From a beta proteobacterium CB (lineage in GTDB: Bacteria; Pseudomonadota; Gammaproteobacteria; Burkholderiales; Burkholderiaceae): a DNA stretch of 64,000 nucleotides. The stretch covers positions 1,426,001-1,490,000 of the forward strand of contig CP004348.1 of assembly GCA_000342265.1 (NCBI GenBank), given 5' to 3'. Position 1 is the first letter of the stretch, and each line of letters starts with the position of its first letter. The translations under genes were made by a program, and so were the position numbers. Below, piece after piece: positions 1 to 8,522 of the stretch. Under the pieces are notes generated by a model. That model worked only from the letters and a program-made list of their open reading frames with translations. It made no database searches and was not told the origin of the DNA.

Positions 1-238
1 TTTGGAATGTACGCTCTACGCCTTCGCCAGATGAAATCTTGCGAACGATAAAGCTAGAGTTCAGTCCGCGATTGCGCTTAGCAATCACAACGCCTTCAAA
101 GGCCTGGGTACGCTTACGTGTACCTTCAACTACGTTTACGCCAACAACCACTGTGTCGCCAGGAGCGAAAGCAGGGAGTACCTTGTTAGCACTTAAGCGA
201 GCAATTTCTTCTTGCTCAATTTTTTCGATCAAATTCAT
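1..238 (-). CDS. rplS: 50S ribosomal protein L19 (partial, N-terminal part)
   Basis: Only the first 79 codons lie in the window; the gene runs off the left edge. The translation starts [12 protein letters not shown] and contains [19 protein letters not shown] and [17 protein letters not shown], which are hallmark L19 segments. L19 sits at the 30S-50S interface of the ribosome. It is the last gene of the conserved rpsP-rimM-trmD-rplS operon, 126 bases downstream of trmD. The start is the ATG complementary to 236-238. The identification is secure despite truncation by the window edge. Confidence 0.97.
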   Translation of the reverse strand, partial: MNLIEKIEQEEIARLSANKVLPAFAPGDTVVVGVNVVEGTRKRTQAFEGVVIAKRNRGLNSSFIVRKISSGEGVERTFQ

Positions 239-364
239 TATTAATCCTTAAACATCTTGTCAGCGTTTAATCCCGAGACTTTCATCAACGGACCAGACAG
301 AGGATGCAGTTAAAACCATTTCACTAAATCAAAACACAAACACTTCATTCAAAACCATAATCAC

Positions 365-1111
365 TTACAGCGTTCGAAGAAATTGCTCATCTTCTTTACT
401 TAGCAACCCATTAGCTCTTGCCGATTTAATTAAATCAGGTCTAAGCCTTAGCGTCAGCTCTAAAGACTTCTGCCGACGCCAATCTGCTATTTTAGCGTGA
501 TGTCCACCCAAAAGCACGTCCGGAACAGATAAATTTTCATATATTTCTGGGCGGGTGTAGTGCGGATAGTCTAAAAGGCCATTTATAAAGCTGTCTTGGA
601 CAGCAGACTCCCCGTCACCTAATGCCCCTGGAATGAGGCGAATGACCGCATCCATCATGGTCATGGCAGGCAATTCACCGCCCGAAACCACAAAATCACC
701 CATAGAAAGCTGTAAATCGACGTTTCGATCGATAAAACGCTGGTCAACAGCCTCATATCGACCACAAATAAAGGTTAAATTACCGTAATTGAGGATATCT
801 GTCGCTATCTTCTGAGAAAAGACCTCCCCTTGAGGCGCTAGGAGGCAAATTGGACCAGAAACAATATGTTGAACTTGATGAGCTGTTTTAACAGCAGATA
901 TCGTATCTTCTAAAGGTTTTGCCATCATGACCATGCCAGGGCCACCGCCGTATGCACGATCATCCACAGTCTTACGTGGATCGGAACAGTAATCGCGAGG
1001 ATTCCAGAGATTAACGCTACTCAGACCTTGCTCACAAGCGCGTCCAGTAACACCCCACCGCGTGAGGGCGGAGAACATTTCAGGAAATAAGGTGACTACA
1101 TCAAAGCGCAT
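365..1111 (-). CDS. trmD: tRNA (guanine-37-N1)-methyltransferase TrmD
   Basis: This enzyme methylates G37 next to the anticodon of a subset of tRNAs using S-adenosylmethionine, which prevents +1 frameshifting. The 248-residue length is normal. The SPOUT/trefoil-knot signatures are visible: YGGGPGMVM (about residues 54-62), ICGRYE (115-120) and SGGELPAMTMMDAVIRLIPG (143-162), followed by the conserved DSF...DYPHYTRP segment. It lies 24 bases downstream of rimM and upstream of rplS, the standard order of this operon. Nothing appears degraded. Confidence 0.98.
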   Translation of the reverse strand: MRFDVVTLFPEMFSALTRWGVTGRACEQGLSSVNLWNPRDYCSDPRKTVDDRAYGGGPGMVMMAKPLEDTISAVKTAHQVQHIVSGPICLLAPQGEVFSQKIATDILNYGNLTFICGRYEAVDQRFIDRNVDLQLSMGDFVVSGGELPAMTMMDAVIRLIPGALGDGESAVQDSFINGLLDYPHYTRPEIYENLSVPDVLLGGHHAKIADWRRQKSLELTLRLRPDLIKSARANGLLSKEDEQFLRTL

Positions 1112-1135
1112 ATTGGAGATGAATTACTTTTTTGA

Positions 1136-1699
1136 CTACCAGTCGGCTTGCCAGTCCAGAGTTATCAGTCTATTGGGCAAGTCAACGTTTTGCACCGCTT
1201 CTTTTACGAAAGGCACCAGCTGTTTTACTGCTTTGGTTTCTGGGTCGCCAAGAGCAATAATTCCATGGGCGCCGTTATCGTTAACGTCAGTCACCTCACC
1301 CAGACTCTCGCCTTGAAGATTAACTGCTCTGCAACCGATTAGATCAACCCAGTAATAGCTGTCACTCTCTGCTTTTGGAAAGACATCACGGCCGACTAAG
1401 ATGCGTGCGCCTTTTAATGCCTCAGCTTGATCCCGATCAGTGATTCCATCCAGGGCAATGACTACGGTACCACTGTGCATCTTGGCTTGCTTCACCTTGT
1501 AAAGCTTTAATGAAGCCTGCTCATGAGACGCAGCAACACCCGCACTCCGCCTAGGAATGAGGGATAACCAAAGTTCTTTGCTAGATAAGAGTGCTACGGG
1601 TTCAGAAGAATGAGGGCGAACCTTAATCTGACCCTGTAAGCCTTGAGCATCCTGAACTGCACCGAGCTCAATCAAATCATCCAAGGAAGGTGTGTTCAT
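1136..1699 (-). CDS. rimM: 16S rRNA processing protein RimM
   Basis: RimM is an assembly factor that binds the 30S head through protein S19 and helps late 16S rRNA maturation. The 187-residue protein shows the two expected parts: an N-terminal RimM barrel with LGAVQDAQGLQGQIKVRPHS (residues 12-31) and the R(D)xAEALKG(A)xILV stretch, then a PRC-barrel beginning at YYWVDLIGC. It sits between rpsP (93 bases upstream) and trmD. The N-terminal consensus G(R)ixgahGlkGevkv is present in slightly divergent form, as is common for this family. Confidence 0.96.
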   Translation of the reverse strand: MNTPSLDDLIELGAVQDAQGLQGQIKVRPHSSEPVALLSSKELWLSLIPRRSAGVAASHEQASLKLYKVKQAKMHSGTVVIALDGITDRDQAEALKGARILVGRDVFPKAESDSYYWVDLIGCRAVNLQGESLGEVTDVNDNGAHGIIALGDPETKAVKQLVPFVKEAVQNVDLPNRLITLDWQADW

Positions 1700-1792
1700 A
1701 TTGAAGCCACCTCAACTCCCCAGATAACGCTACAAGTAAATTCTGCTTCCAAAGACTTTATCGCGAAGAAAAAGTCTTTGGATTTGAAGTCT

Positions 1793-2038
1793 TTAGACCG
1801 CAGGATTGTTTTTGATCAAACGAACTACTGTTGGAGAGATCTGCGCGCCAACACCAGTCCAATAGGTCAAACGATCTTGAGCAATACGCATTGCTTGCTC
1901 TGTCGCTGCTGCCTGTGGATTGAAGTAACCAATACGCTCGATAAAGTTCGAGTCGCGACGATTGCGCTTGTCTGTAGCCACGATGCTATAAAAAGGGCGC
2001 TTCTTTGAACCGCCGCGTGCCAGTCGAATGACGACCAT
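1793..2038 (-). CDS. rpsP: 30S ribosomal protein S16
   Basis: The 81-residue protein starts [20 protein letters not shown], the S16 signature, and continues with [15 protein letters not shown]16 is a small-subunit protein needed for 30S assembly. It is the first gene of the rpsP-rimM-trmD-rplS operon on the minus strand; the promoter presumably lies in the 253-base gap up to 2291, where I cannot identify clear -35/-10 boxes. Length and sequence are ordinary. Confidence 0.98.
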
Positions 2039-2291
2039 ACTTATTCCTTAAAATCTAAAATGAAAACAGGTTGATTACAACCCAATGAAATTACTGCAAA
2101 ATCTTGGGCTCCAACTAACTGGGCAAATTAACAAAACAATTGCACGGTATAGCGGAAAACCTCATATTCTAGACGAAAACCCCTACTTGATCCACCTATT
2201 TAAGCGGGCGTATTTTTAGCTTCAACAGTAGAATAGAAACCAGTAATTCATAAAATAATTATTAAAAACAATAACTTACAGAAATACCGCT

Positions 2292-2816
2292 ATGAAAACT
2301 GCCATTTTTAGACCCTCCAGAGGCCCTTTAAAGCGCTTTTTTCTGATCATTTCTTGCCTTAGTTTAGGTTTTTTGACTGCGTGTGCCAATGTCATCCCAC
2401 CCTGCACTGCCAAAACGAGCCCTCCTAGTAGCGAGTTCCGAAATACCAAATGGGAGTTGGTTCGCTGGAATCTCCCGCCCAATGCTAAAGGTGAGGTACG
2501 CGCTCGGCAGATCCCTCAAGGCGACAATAGCAACCCCATCCAAATCATCTTTGATGCTAATGGTGAGCGTATAAGTGGTTCTTCAGGCTGCAATCGCTTC
2601 ACTGCGCGCATTACTGAAGATGCTAGAGGCTTTACGCTTGATCAAATTGCCAGCACAAAGATGGCTTGCACCCCACAACGGATGGAATTAGAGAATGCTT
2701 TCCTCTACGAATTAAATGATTACCGCTCGATTGTGCGTAATGGCGATCAACTCCTGATGATTGGCGCAGATCGCGAAGTCTTAAGCTTTATTCAAAAAAG
2801 TAATTCACCAAAATAA
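2292..2816 (+). CDS. META-domain (HslJ-like) lipoprotein
   Basis: The 174-residue protein has a basic N-terminus, a hydrophobic stretch (about 16-28) and a lipobox LTAC with the lipid-bearing cysteine at residue 31, so it should be an envelope lipoprotein. The remainder matches the META/HslJ pattern: NTKWELVRW near residue 52, then GSSGCNRFTARI, IASTKMACTPQRMELENAF and a C-terminal LMIGADREVLSF. HslJ-type proteins have been linked to heat and novobiocin tolerance, but their biochemical role is unclear, so the function stays open. It is followed 43 bases later by a small membrane protein gene on the same strand. Confidence 0.85.
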   Translation: MKTAIFRPSRGPLKRFFLIISCLSLGFLTACANVIPPCTAKTSPPSSEFRNTKWELVRWNLPPNAKGEVRARQIPQGDNSNPIQIIFDANGERISGSSGCNRFTARITEDARGFTLDQIASTKMACTPQRMELENAFLYELNDYRSIVRNGDQLLMIGADREVLSFIQKSNSPK

Positions 2817-2859
2817 AATATCTTGCTATTGCAATATCAATTCATCACTGAAAGCCTGC

Positions 2860-3306
2860 ATGAAAAAATACAAACTCCTATTTTGTTCACTTGGATTATT
2901 TTTCCCTGGAACTGGCTTGAACTGTTTTTATTTGCAAGGGCTGAAATCCTTCTGGGGCTGGGCTCAACTGTTTTCATTTATTGGTGGAATCGCCGGCTGG
3001 TTGATTCTCAAAGATACGCACTTCCACTCTGCTCCGGGTTGGGTATTAATTACATTTGGATTCATCACCCTCGAGGCAAGCTGGCTAACCACTATCGCCT
3101 ATGGCTTGCGCGCTGATGAAAAGTGGGATGCCCAATTTAATCCAGGCCTAGAACCCAGCAGGGCAACCCGGTCAGGCTGGCCGGTTGTGCTGACTGTCAT
3201 TTTTTCTTTAGTATTTGGTGCCGGTGTGATGATGACCTTCTTAGCAATTGCATTTGAGCAATTCTTCATCTCCCAGCTTCAGGAAGCAAGAAAGCTATCC
3301 CAATAG
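2860..3306 (+). CDS. small multi-pass membrane protein of unknown function
   Basis: I do not recognise a characterised family. The 148-residue product has four hydrophobic stretches: about residues 5-25 (LLFCSLGLFFPGTG), 34-50, 62-82 (GWVLITFGFITLEASWLTTIAYG) and 108-133 (VVLTVIFSLVFGAGVMMTFLAIAF). The N-terminal pattern of short helix, PGTG turn and aromatic segment is reminiscent of TM2-type proteins, but that is weak. It probably forms a unit with the upstream META lipoprotein. The stop is 42 bases from the convergent end of the acyl-CoA dehydrogenase gene. Confidence 0.7.
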   Translation: MKKYKLLFCSLGLFFPGTGLNCFYLQGLKSFWGWAQLFSFIGGIAGWLILKDTHFHSAPGWVLITFGFITLEASWLTTIAYGLRADEKWDAQFNPGLEPSRATRSGWPVVLTVIFSLVFGAGVMMTFLAIAFEQFFISQLQEARKLSQ

Positions 3307-3347
3307 TGCGGATAGCTTTTTGATTAGCGGGGATAGTTATTGAAGCT

Positions 3348-5135
3348 TTAGAACTGCTCCGCTGTCAGTGCATTAGTAGATTGCCCACTCTCCAATATCG
3401 ATGTTGCGAGAGCTTGAGAATGTGGCAATAGATTTTCTGCAAAGAATCGTGCAGTGGCAATCTTAGCGTCATAGAAATTCGGATCACCTGCACGCAACTC
3501 CTGCGCAGCCAGTAAAGCACGAGCCATTTGCCATGCACCCAATACCAAACCACATAAACGCAAGTAAGCAACGCTACCCGCATAGACAGCCTTGATATCC
3601 GTCTTAGCATTTGCCACGAGGTAGGCAACAGCAGATTCAAAAGCAATACGCGCTGAAGTTAATTGCTTTAACACTGCTGTTGCATCGGCAGTAGCGCTGT
3701 TTGCGAGATCTCTCTCAGTTTGTTGGATTTTTTCTGAGAACAGCTTTGCAGTTGCACCACCATCACGCACTGTTTTTCTGCCAATCAAATCATTTGCCTG
3801 AATAGCTGTGGTGCCCTCATAAATTGTCAGGATACGGGCATCACGATAGTGTTGCGCGGCGCCTGTCTCTTCGATGAAACCCATGCCACCATGAACCTGC
3901 ACACCTAAACTTGCAACCTCAATCGACATCTCAGTCGAGAAGCCTTTCACAATCGGCACCAAGAATTCATATACCGCTTGATTCTGCTTACGAGCCGCTT
4001 CATCAGGGGATGCATGTTGCGCATCATAAGCGGCGGCAGCGTAATACGCCAAGGCTCTAGATGCCTCAATGTAGCCGCGCATAGTCATCAGCATCCGCTT
4101 CACATCAGGCTGATGAATAATGGCTACTGGTCCTGGAGAACCAGCTAAATCGCGACTTTGAACTCGATCTTTTGCATATTGCACTGCTTTTTGATAAGCA
4201 CGTTCTGCAACTGCAATACCCTGCATACCGACTGCAAAGCGAGCGGCATTCATCATGACGAACATATATTCCAGACCACGGTTTTCCTCGCCAACCAAGT
4301 AAGCGGTTGCACCGCCGTGATCGCCAAACTGTAAGACTGCGGTTGGGCTGGCCTTGATGCCAAGCTTATGCTCAATCGAGACACAATGAACATCATTACG
4401 CTCACCCAGTGAACCGTCTGCATTTACCAAGAACTTCGGCACCACAAATAAAGAAATACCCTTCACGCCCTCCGGCGCATCTGGCGTTCTAGCTAATACG
4501 AGATGGACAATATTCTTTGCCATGTCGTGCTCACCATAGGTGATGTAGATCTTGGTGCCAAAAATTTTGTATGTGCCATCAACCTCAGGCACGGCACGAG
4601 AGCGCACCATCGATAGATCAGAACCTGCTTGAGGCTCAGTGAGGCACATGGATCCAGTCCATTCCCCAGAGATCATCTTAGGTACATAGCGTTCTTGCAA
4701 CTCAGGGCTTGCCGCAGTTAACAAGGCCTCAATCGCACCATCGGTCAGCATCGGGCATAAAGCAAACGACAGGCTAGCTGAATGCACCATCTCAAAGCAG
4801 GCAGTAGCAATGAGTTTAGGCAAACCTTGACCGCCAAACTCTGCAGGGTGCACAACACCCTGCCAACCCGCCGCAGCAAATTGTTCGAAAGCCTCTTTAA
4901 AGCCTGGCGCAGTTGTTACAACTCCATCCTTTAGTGAGCTAGGACTTTGATCACTAGGCCAGTTCAAGGGTGCTACAACGTCTTGATTAAATTTGGCAGA
5001 CTCCTCCAGAATCGCTGGAGCCAAATCCACATCAGCGCCAGCCTCAGCATAGGAGGGATAGGAAACAAGCTCGGATAGCCCAGCTAGTTCGTTCATCACA
5101 AATAGCATATCTTTTACTGGGGCTATATACGGCAT
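3348..5135 (-). CDS. acyl-CoA dehydrogenase, long C-terminal-extension type (DmdC-like)
   Basis: This FAD enzyme would oxidise acyl-CoA to trans-2-enoyl-CoA and pass electrons to ETF. The 595-residue length, roughly 200 more than classical ACADs, and the start MPYIAPVKDMLFVMNEL match the subfamily that includes 3-methylmercaptopropionyl-CoA dehydrogenase DmdC and several beta-oxidation enzymes. Visible motifs are MCLTEPQAGSDLSMVRSRA (flavin/substrate region), GMGFIEETGAAQHYRDARI and the IYEGTTAIQANDL segment that holds the catalytic glutamate. It is the last gene of the HDAC-acyl-CoA synthetase-ETF operon. Because the adjacent ETF gene is truncated, its normal electron acceptor must come from elsewhere or be absent. 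The substrate chain length cannot be read from the sequence. Confidence 0.93.
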   Translation of the reverse strand: MPYIAPVKDMLFVMNELAGLSELVSYPSYAEAGADVDLAPAILEESAKFNQDVVAPLNWPSDQSPSSLKDGVVTTAPGFKEAFEQFAAAGWQGVVHPAEFGGQGLPKLIATACFEMVHSASLSFALCPMLTDGAIEALLTAASPELQERYVPKMISGEWTGSMCLTEPQAGSDLSMVRSRAVPEVDGTYKIFGTKIYITYGEHDMAKNIVHLVLARTPDAPEGVKGISLFVVPKFLVNADGSLGERNDVHCVSIEHKLGIKASPTAVLQFGDHGGATAYLVGEENRGLEYMFVMMNAARFAVGMQGIAVAERAYQKAVQYAKDRVQSRDLAGSPGPVAIIHQPDVKRMLMTMRGYIEASRALAYYAAAAYDAQHASPDEAARKQNQAVYEFLVPIVKGFSTEMSIEVASLGVQVHGGMGFIEETGAAQHYRDARILTIYEGTTAIQANDLIGRKTVRDGGATAKLFSEKIQQTERDLANSATADATAVLKQLTSARIAFESAVAYLVANAKTDIKAVYAGSVAYLRLCGLVLGAWQMARALLAAQELRAGDPNFYDAKIATARFFAENLLPHSQALATSILESGQSTNALTAEQF

Positions 5136-5188
5136 AAGTATTCCTATAGATCGGAGGTGAAGATGATTAAAAGGGTATGTTGAGCGCC

Positions 5189-5761
5189 TTAACCGAGTAA
5201 GTTAGTCAATTCAGGTACGGCGGCATTTAAGTCAGTCGTGATGACTGCGGGCAAAGTAATTGCAATCGTTTCCAAGCCACCATCTACCTCACGAGTCACG
5301 CTCGCTTTACCGTCTGCAACAAGCACTTTGGAAGCAAAGGTAGCTTGTGGAATATCCATCAAGCTCGCCAACATCTGACCCGTCTGATTGCTATCGTCAT
5401 CAATCGCTTGTTTACCCAAGATCACGATCTGCGCCTGTTCTTTTTCAGAGAGCGCTTTAAGAATTTTTGCAACTGCTAAAGGCTGTAATTCAGCATCGGT
5501 TTCTACCAAAATGGCACGATCAGCCCCAATTGCTAAGGCAGTACGCAAGGTTTCCTGGCACTGAGTTGGGCCAGCAGAAACTACTACTACCTCAGTAGCA
5601 ACTCCAGCCTCTTTTAATCGCACCGCCTCTTCTACTGCAATCTCATCAAATGGATTCATGCTCATTTTGACGTTTGCCAGATCGACACCAGAGTTATCTG
5701 ATTTCACCCGAATTTTGACGTTGTAATCAACAACGCGTTTTACTGCCACTAAGATTTTCAT
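5189..5761 (-). pseudogene. etfB: electron transfer flavoprotein remnant: EtfB N-terminus joined in frame to EtfA C-terminus
   Basis: The first 178 residues are a textbook ETF beta subunit: [78 protein letters not shown] and [17 protein letters not shown]. Intact EtfB is about 249 residues and continues after the conserved TTDL with a basic NIMKAKKK-type segment. Here TTDL (175-178) is followed at once by [12 protein letters not shown] and a stop. That tail resembles the extreme C-terminus of EtfA, which in this family ends in a ...DLF.AVPEL... motif. The simplest reading is an in-frame deletion of about 1.1 kb that removed the end of etfB and nearly all of etfA. The FAD-binding part of EtfA would be gone, so an active ETF is unlikely. 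An assembly collapse is the alternative. The frame is open throughout, so automated annotation may call it a normal EtfB. Confidence 0.8.
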
Positions 5762-5819
5762 GCTGGATTCTCTATTTTTGAGTAACTTTTCTATTTTATC
5801 CGTCTAAGCCCTACTAGGG

Positions 5820-7472
5820 CTAGACATCGATTGCCGAAGCCGAACCAGCCTGCTTACGAAGTTCAAACTTCTGGATCTTGCCGGTAGAGGTCTTCGGTAG
5901 CTCACAAAATACAATCGCTCTGGGCACCTTAAAACCAGCGAGATGCTGCTTGCAATGGGTGATGATGTCGGCAGGAGTAACCTCCATGCCTGGCTTGATT
6001 TCCAAGAAGGCGCAAGGTGTCTCGCCCCACTTAGGGTCGGGCTTTGCCACTACTGCAGCGGCTATTACTGCTGGGTGACGATAGAGGACATCTTCAACCT
6101 CTACAGAGGAAATATTTTCTCCGCCAGAGATGATGATGTCTTTGCTACGATCTTTCATCTTCACATAACCATCGGGGTTCATAACCGCCAAATCACCGGA
6201 ATGAAACCAGCCACCCTCAAAGGCCTCTTTAGTTGCCTTCTCATTCTTGAGGTAACCCTTCATGGCGATATTGCCCTTAAACATAATCTCACCCATCGTC
6301 TCGCCATCGGCAGGAACAGGTTCAAGGGTTTCAGGATCAAGAACGGCAATCGCTTGTTGCATGTGATAACGAACACCTTGGCGAGCATTAAGGCGAGCTC
6401 TCTCACCAATATCCACTTCATTCCACTCATCCTGCTTCACACAAACTGCTGCAGGTCCATAGACTTCAGTTAAGCCGTAGACGTGCGTCAAATCAAAGCC
6501 AAGCTTTTCCATGCCTTCGATGATGGAAGCGGGAGGAGCGGCGCCGGCGATTAAGCCTTTCACACCGGTAGGTACGCCCTCCTTCAATTCATCAGGAGCA
6601 TTGACTAATAGGTTATGCACAATTGGGGCGGCACAGTAATGCGTTACACCATGATCTTTAATCGCCGCAAAAATATGCTGGGCATCAACACGACGCAAAC
6701 ACACATTAATGCCAGCCCGTGCAGCTACAGTCCATGGGAAGCACCAGCCATTGCAATGGAACATTGGAAGCGTCCAAAGATAAATGGGGTGCTTGTTGAT
6801 ATCCCAATCCAAGATATTAGAAACAGCATTAATCGCTGCGCCGCGATGGTGATACACCACGCCCTTTGGATTACCAGTAGTACCTGAGGTGTAGTTAAGG
6901 CAAATGGCCTGCCATTCATCCGCAGGTACTTGCCAAGCGAATTGAGGATCGCCTTCCGACAGGAATTTTTCATAAGTAAGCTTGCCGAGCTTTTCGCCAG
7001 GTACATCAAACTCTTTTTCCTCGACATCAATCACTAAAAACTCGCGGCCGCTCTCTTTCTTGGCGAGCTCAAGTGCTTTTTTCATCACTCCAGAGAATTC
7101 AGGGTCCACGATCACCACTCTTGCTTCGCCGTGATTCAACATAAAAGCGACCGACTCTGGATCAAGGCGTGTATTCAAAGCATTCAATACCGCCCCAGCC
7201 ATCGGAATTCCGAAATGCGCCTCAACCATAGGTGGTGTATTGGGCAACATCACAGCAACCGTATCACCTAAGCCAATTCCATGCTTTTGCAGGGCGCTTG
7301 CTAAGCGACGACAACGATCATAAGTTTGACTCCAAGTCTGACGTAGCTCGCCATGAATGATTGCCAAGCGATTTGGATACACTGCAGCTGATCGCTCCAA
7401 AAATAATAGCGGAGTGATTGGAGTGAAGTTTGCTGGGTTGCGCTCTAAACCTTGCTCAAAAATATTAGCCAT
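5820..7472 (-). CDS. acyl-CoA synthetase (AMP-forming), DmdB/FadD-like
   Basis: The 550-residue protein belongs to the ANL adenylating superfamily and would activate a carboxylic acid to its CoA thioester via an acyl-adenylate. Motifs in order: the phosphate-binding LNYTSGTTGNPKGV (about 192-205), VYGLTEVYGP (A5-type motif), GGWFHSGDLAVMNPDGYVKM, the hinge DRSKDIIISGGENIS and the C-terminal KTSTGKIQK containing the acyl-adenylation lysine. The N-terminus (NPANFTPITPLLFLERSA) is typical of medium/short-chain and methylmercaptopropionyl-CoA ligases. It lies 58 bases upstream of the truncated ETF gene and in one operon with the acyl-CoA dehydrogenase. The exact acid used is unknown. Confidence 0.92.
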   Translation of the reverse strand: MANIFEQGLERNPANFTPITPLLFLERSAAVYPNRLAIIHGELRQTWSQTYDRCRRLASALQKHGIGLGDTVAVMLPNTPPMVEAHFGIPMAGAVLNALNTRLDPESVAFMLNHGEARVVIVDPEFSGVMKKALELAKKESGREFLVIDVEEKEFDVPGEKLGKLTYEKFLSEGDPQFAWQVPADEWQAICLNYTSGTTGNPKGVVYHHRGAAINAVSNILDWDINKHPIYLWTLPMFHCNGWCFPWTVAARAGINVCLRRVDAQHIFAAIKDHGVTHYCAAPIVHNLLVNAPDELKEGVPTGVKGLIAGAAPPASIIEGMEKLGFDLTHVYGLTEVYGPAAVCVKQDEWNEVDIGERARLNARQGVRYHMQQAIAVLDPETLEPVPADGETMGEIMFKGNIAMKGYLKNEKATKEAFEGGWFHSGDLAVMNPDGYVKMKDRSKDIIISGGENISSVEVEDVLYRHPAVIAAAVVAKPDPKWGETPCAFLEIKPGMEVTPADIITHCKQHLAGFKVPRAIVFCELPKTSTGKIQKFELRKQAGSASAIDV

Positions 7473-7519
7473 GCTTTCCTTGGATATTGATCTTCTTTAA
7501 CTTTAGACTTATCACTCAA

Positions 7520-8440
7520 TCAAATGTCAGCAAGCGCCTTAACGTGCGCCACCACACTTCGGCCTAGGGCAGAAAGGTTGTAACCACCCTCCAGGCAACT
7601 GACAATACGGCCCTGGGAGTACTGGCTTGCAACGCCTTTAAGCTGTTTGGTAATCCAGGCATAGTCGTCCTCTACCAAGCCCATCTGCCCTAAATCATCC
7701 TCACGGTGTGCATCAAAGCCTGCGGAGATGATGATGAGCTCCGGCTCAAAGTCCCGTAGACGCGGCAACCACTGCTCTTCTACTATCGAGCGCACCACAT
7801 CGCCGCGCGTAGATGCAGGAAGCGGAACATTCACCATATTATTTGCTCCATCCAAACCACTGTATGGATAAAACGGATGCTGGAAGAAGCTACACATCAG
7901 GACATTGGGATCATTAAAAAATGCAGCTTCAGTACCGTTGCCGTGATGTACATCAAAATCGATGATGGCTACCCGTTCAATATCGTATGTCTCCATCGCA
8001 TACCGCGCTGCTACAGCAACGTTATCAAAGACACAAAAGCCCATGGAGCGGGTTGGTTCTGCATGATGCCCTGGTGGACGAATGGCGCAAAACACATTCT
8101 CAACCTCGCCCTTCATTACTGCATCAACACCTGCAATAGCGGCACCAGCCGCACGGAGTGCAGCGCTCCAAGTATGGGGATTCATGATGGTGTCGCCATC
8201 AAGCATGAAGTAACCGCTTGCTGGTGAGCGCTCTTTAACAAAGGCAATATGGTCTGGGCTATGGACTAATTCCAGTTGATCTTCGGTTGCTAATGGTGCA
8301 TCTAAGTGGTGCAGAAAGCGATCGATACCACTGCGAATCAATTGATCATTGATTGCCTGAATCCGCTCCGGGCACTCGGGATGGTGGCTACCCATCTCAT
8401 GTTTTAGAAAATCTGGATGAGTTATGTATCCTGTTGTCAT
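7520..8440 (-). CDS. histone deacetylase family protein (class II, acetylpolyamine/lysine deacetylase-like)
   Basis: The 306-residue protein has the zinc-hydrolase fold signature of HDAC-like enzymes: AIRPPGHHAEP with the paired catalytic histidines, IIDFDVHHGNGTE supplying Asp and His zinc ligands, SAGFDAHREDDLG supplying the third ligand, and the C-terminal CLEGGYNLSALG. Bacterial members remove acyl groups from lysines, polyamines or small amides. It is the first gene of an operon with an acyl-CoA synthetase, an ETF remnant and an acyl-CoA dehydrogenase, so a role in reversing lysine acylation linked to acyl-CoA metabolism is plausible but inferred. Confidence 0.9.
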   Translation of the reverse strand: MTTGYITHPDFLKHEMGSHHPECPERIQAINDQLIRSGIDRFLHHLDAPLATEDQLELVHSPDHIAFVKERSPASGYFMLDGDTIMNPHTWSAALRAAGAAIAGVDAVMKGEVENVFCAIRPPGHHAEPTRSMGFCVFDNVAVAARYAMETYDIERVAIIDFDVHHGNGTEAAFFNDPNVLMCSFFQHPFYPYSGLDGANNMVNVPLPASTRGDVVRSIVEEQWLPRLRDFEPELIIISAGFDAHREDDLGQMGLVEDDYAWITKQLKGVASQYSQGRIVSCLEGGYNLSALGRSVVAHVKALADI

Positions 8441-8522
8441 TACTAGAAATCCTCAATAGCAAAACTGTAGTTTTTATAATGTAATAAACCTGCCAACCTC
8501 TCAAAAATCCATTTCTTTATCC

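Noticed and set aside
1643..2008. Plus-strand open frame across rimM/rpsP
   Set aside because: Antisense to two secure ribosome-related genes and their short spacer; no plausible product.
5943..6473. Long plus-strand open frame opposite the acyl-CoA synthetase
   Set aside because: It lies wholly antisense to a strongly recognised enzyme and its translation has no domain, ribosome site or composition of a real protein.
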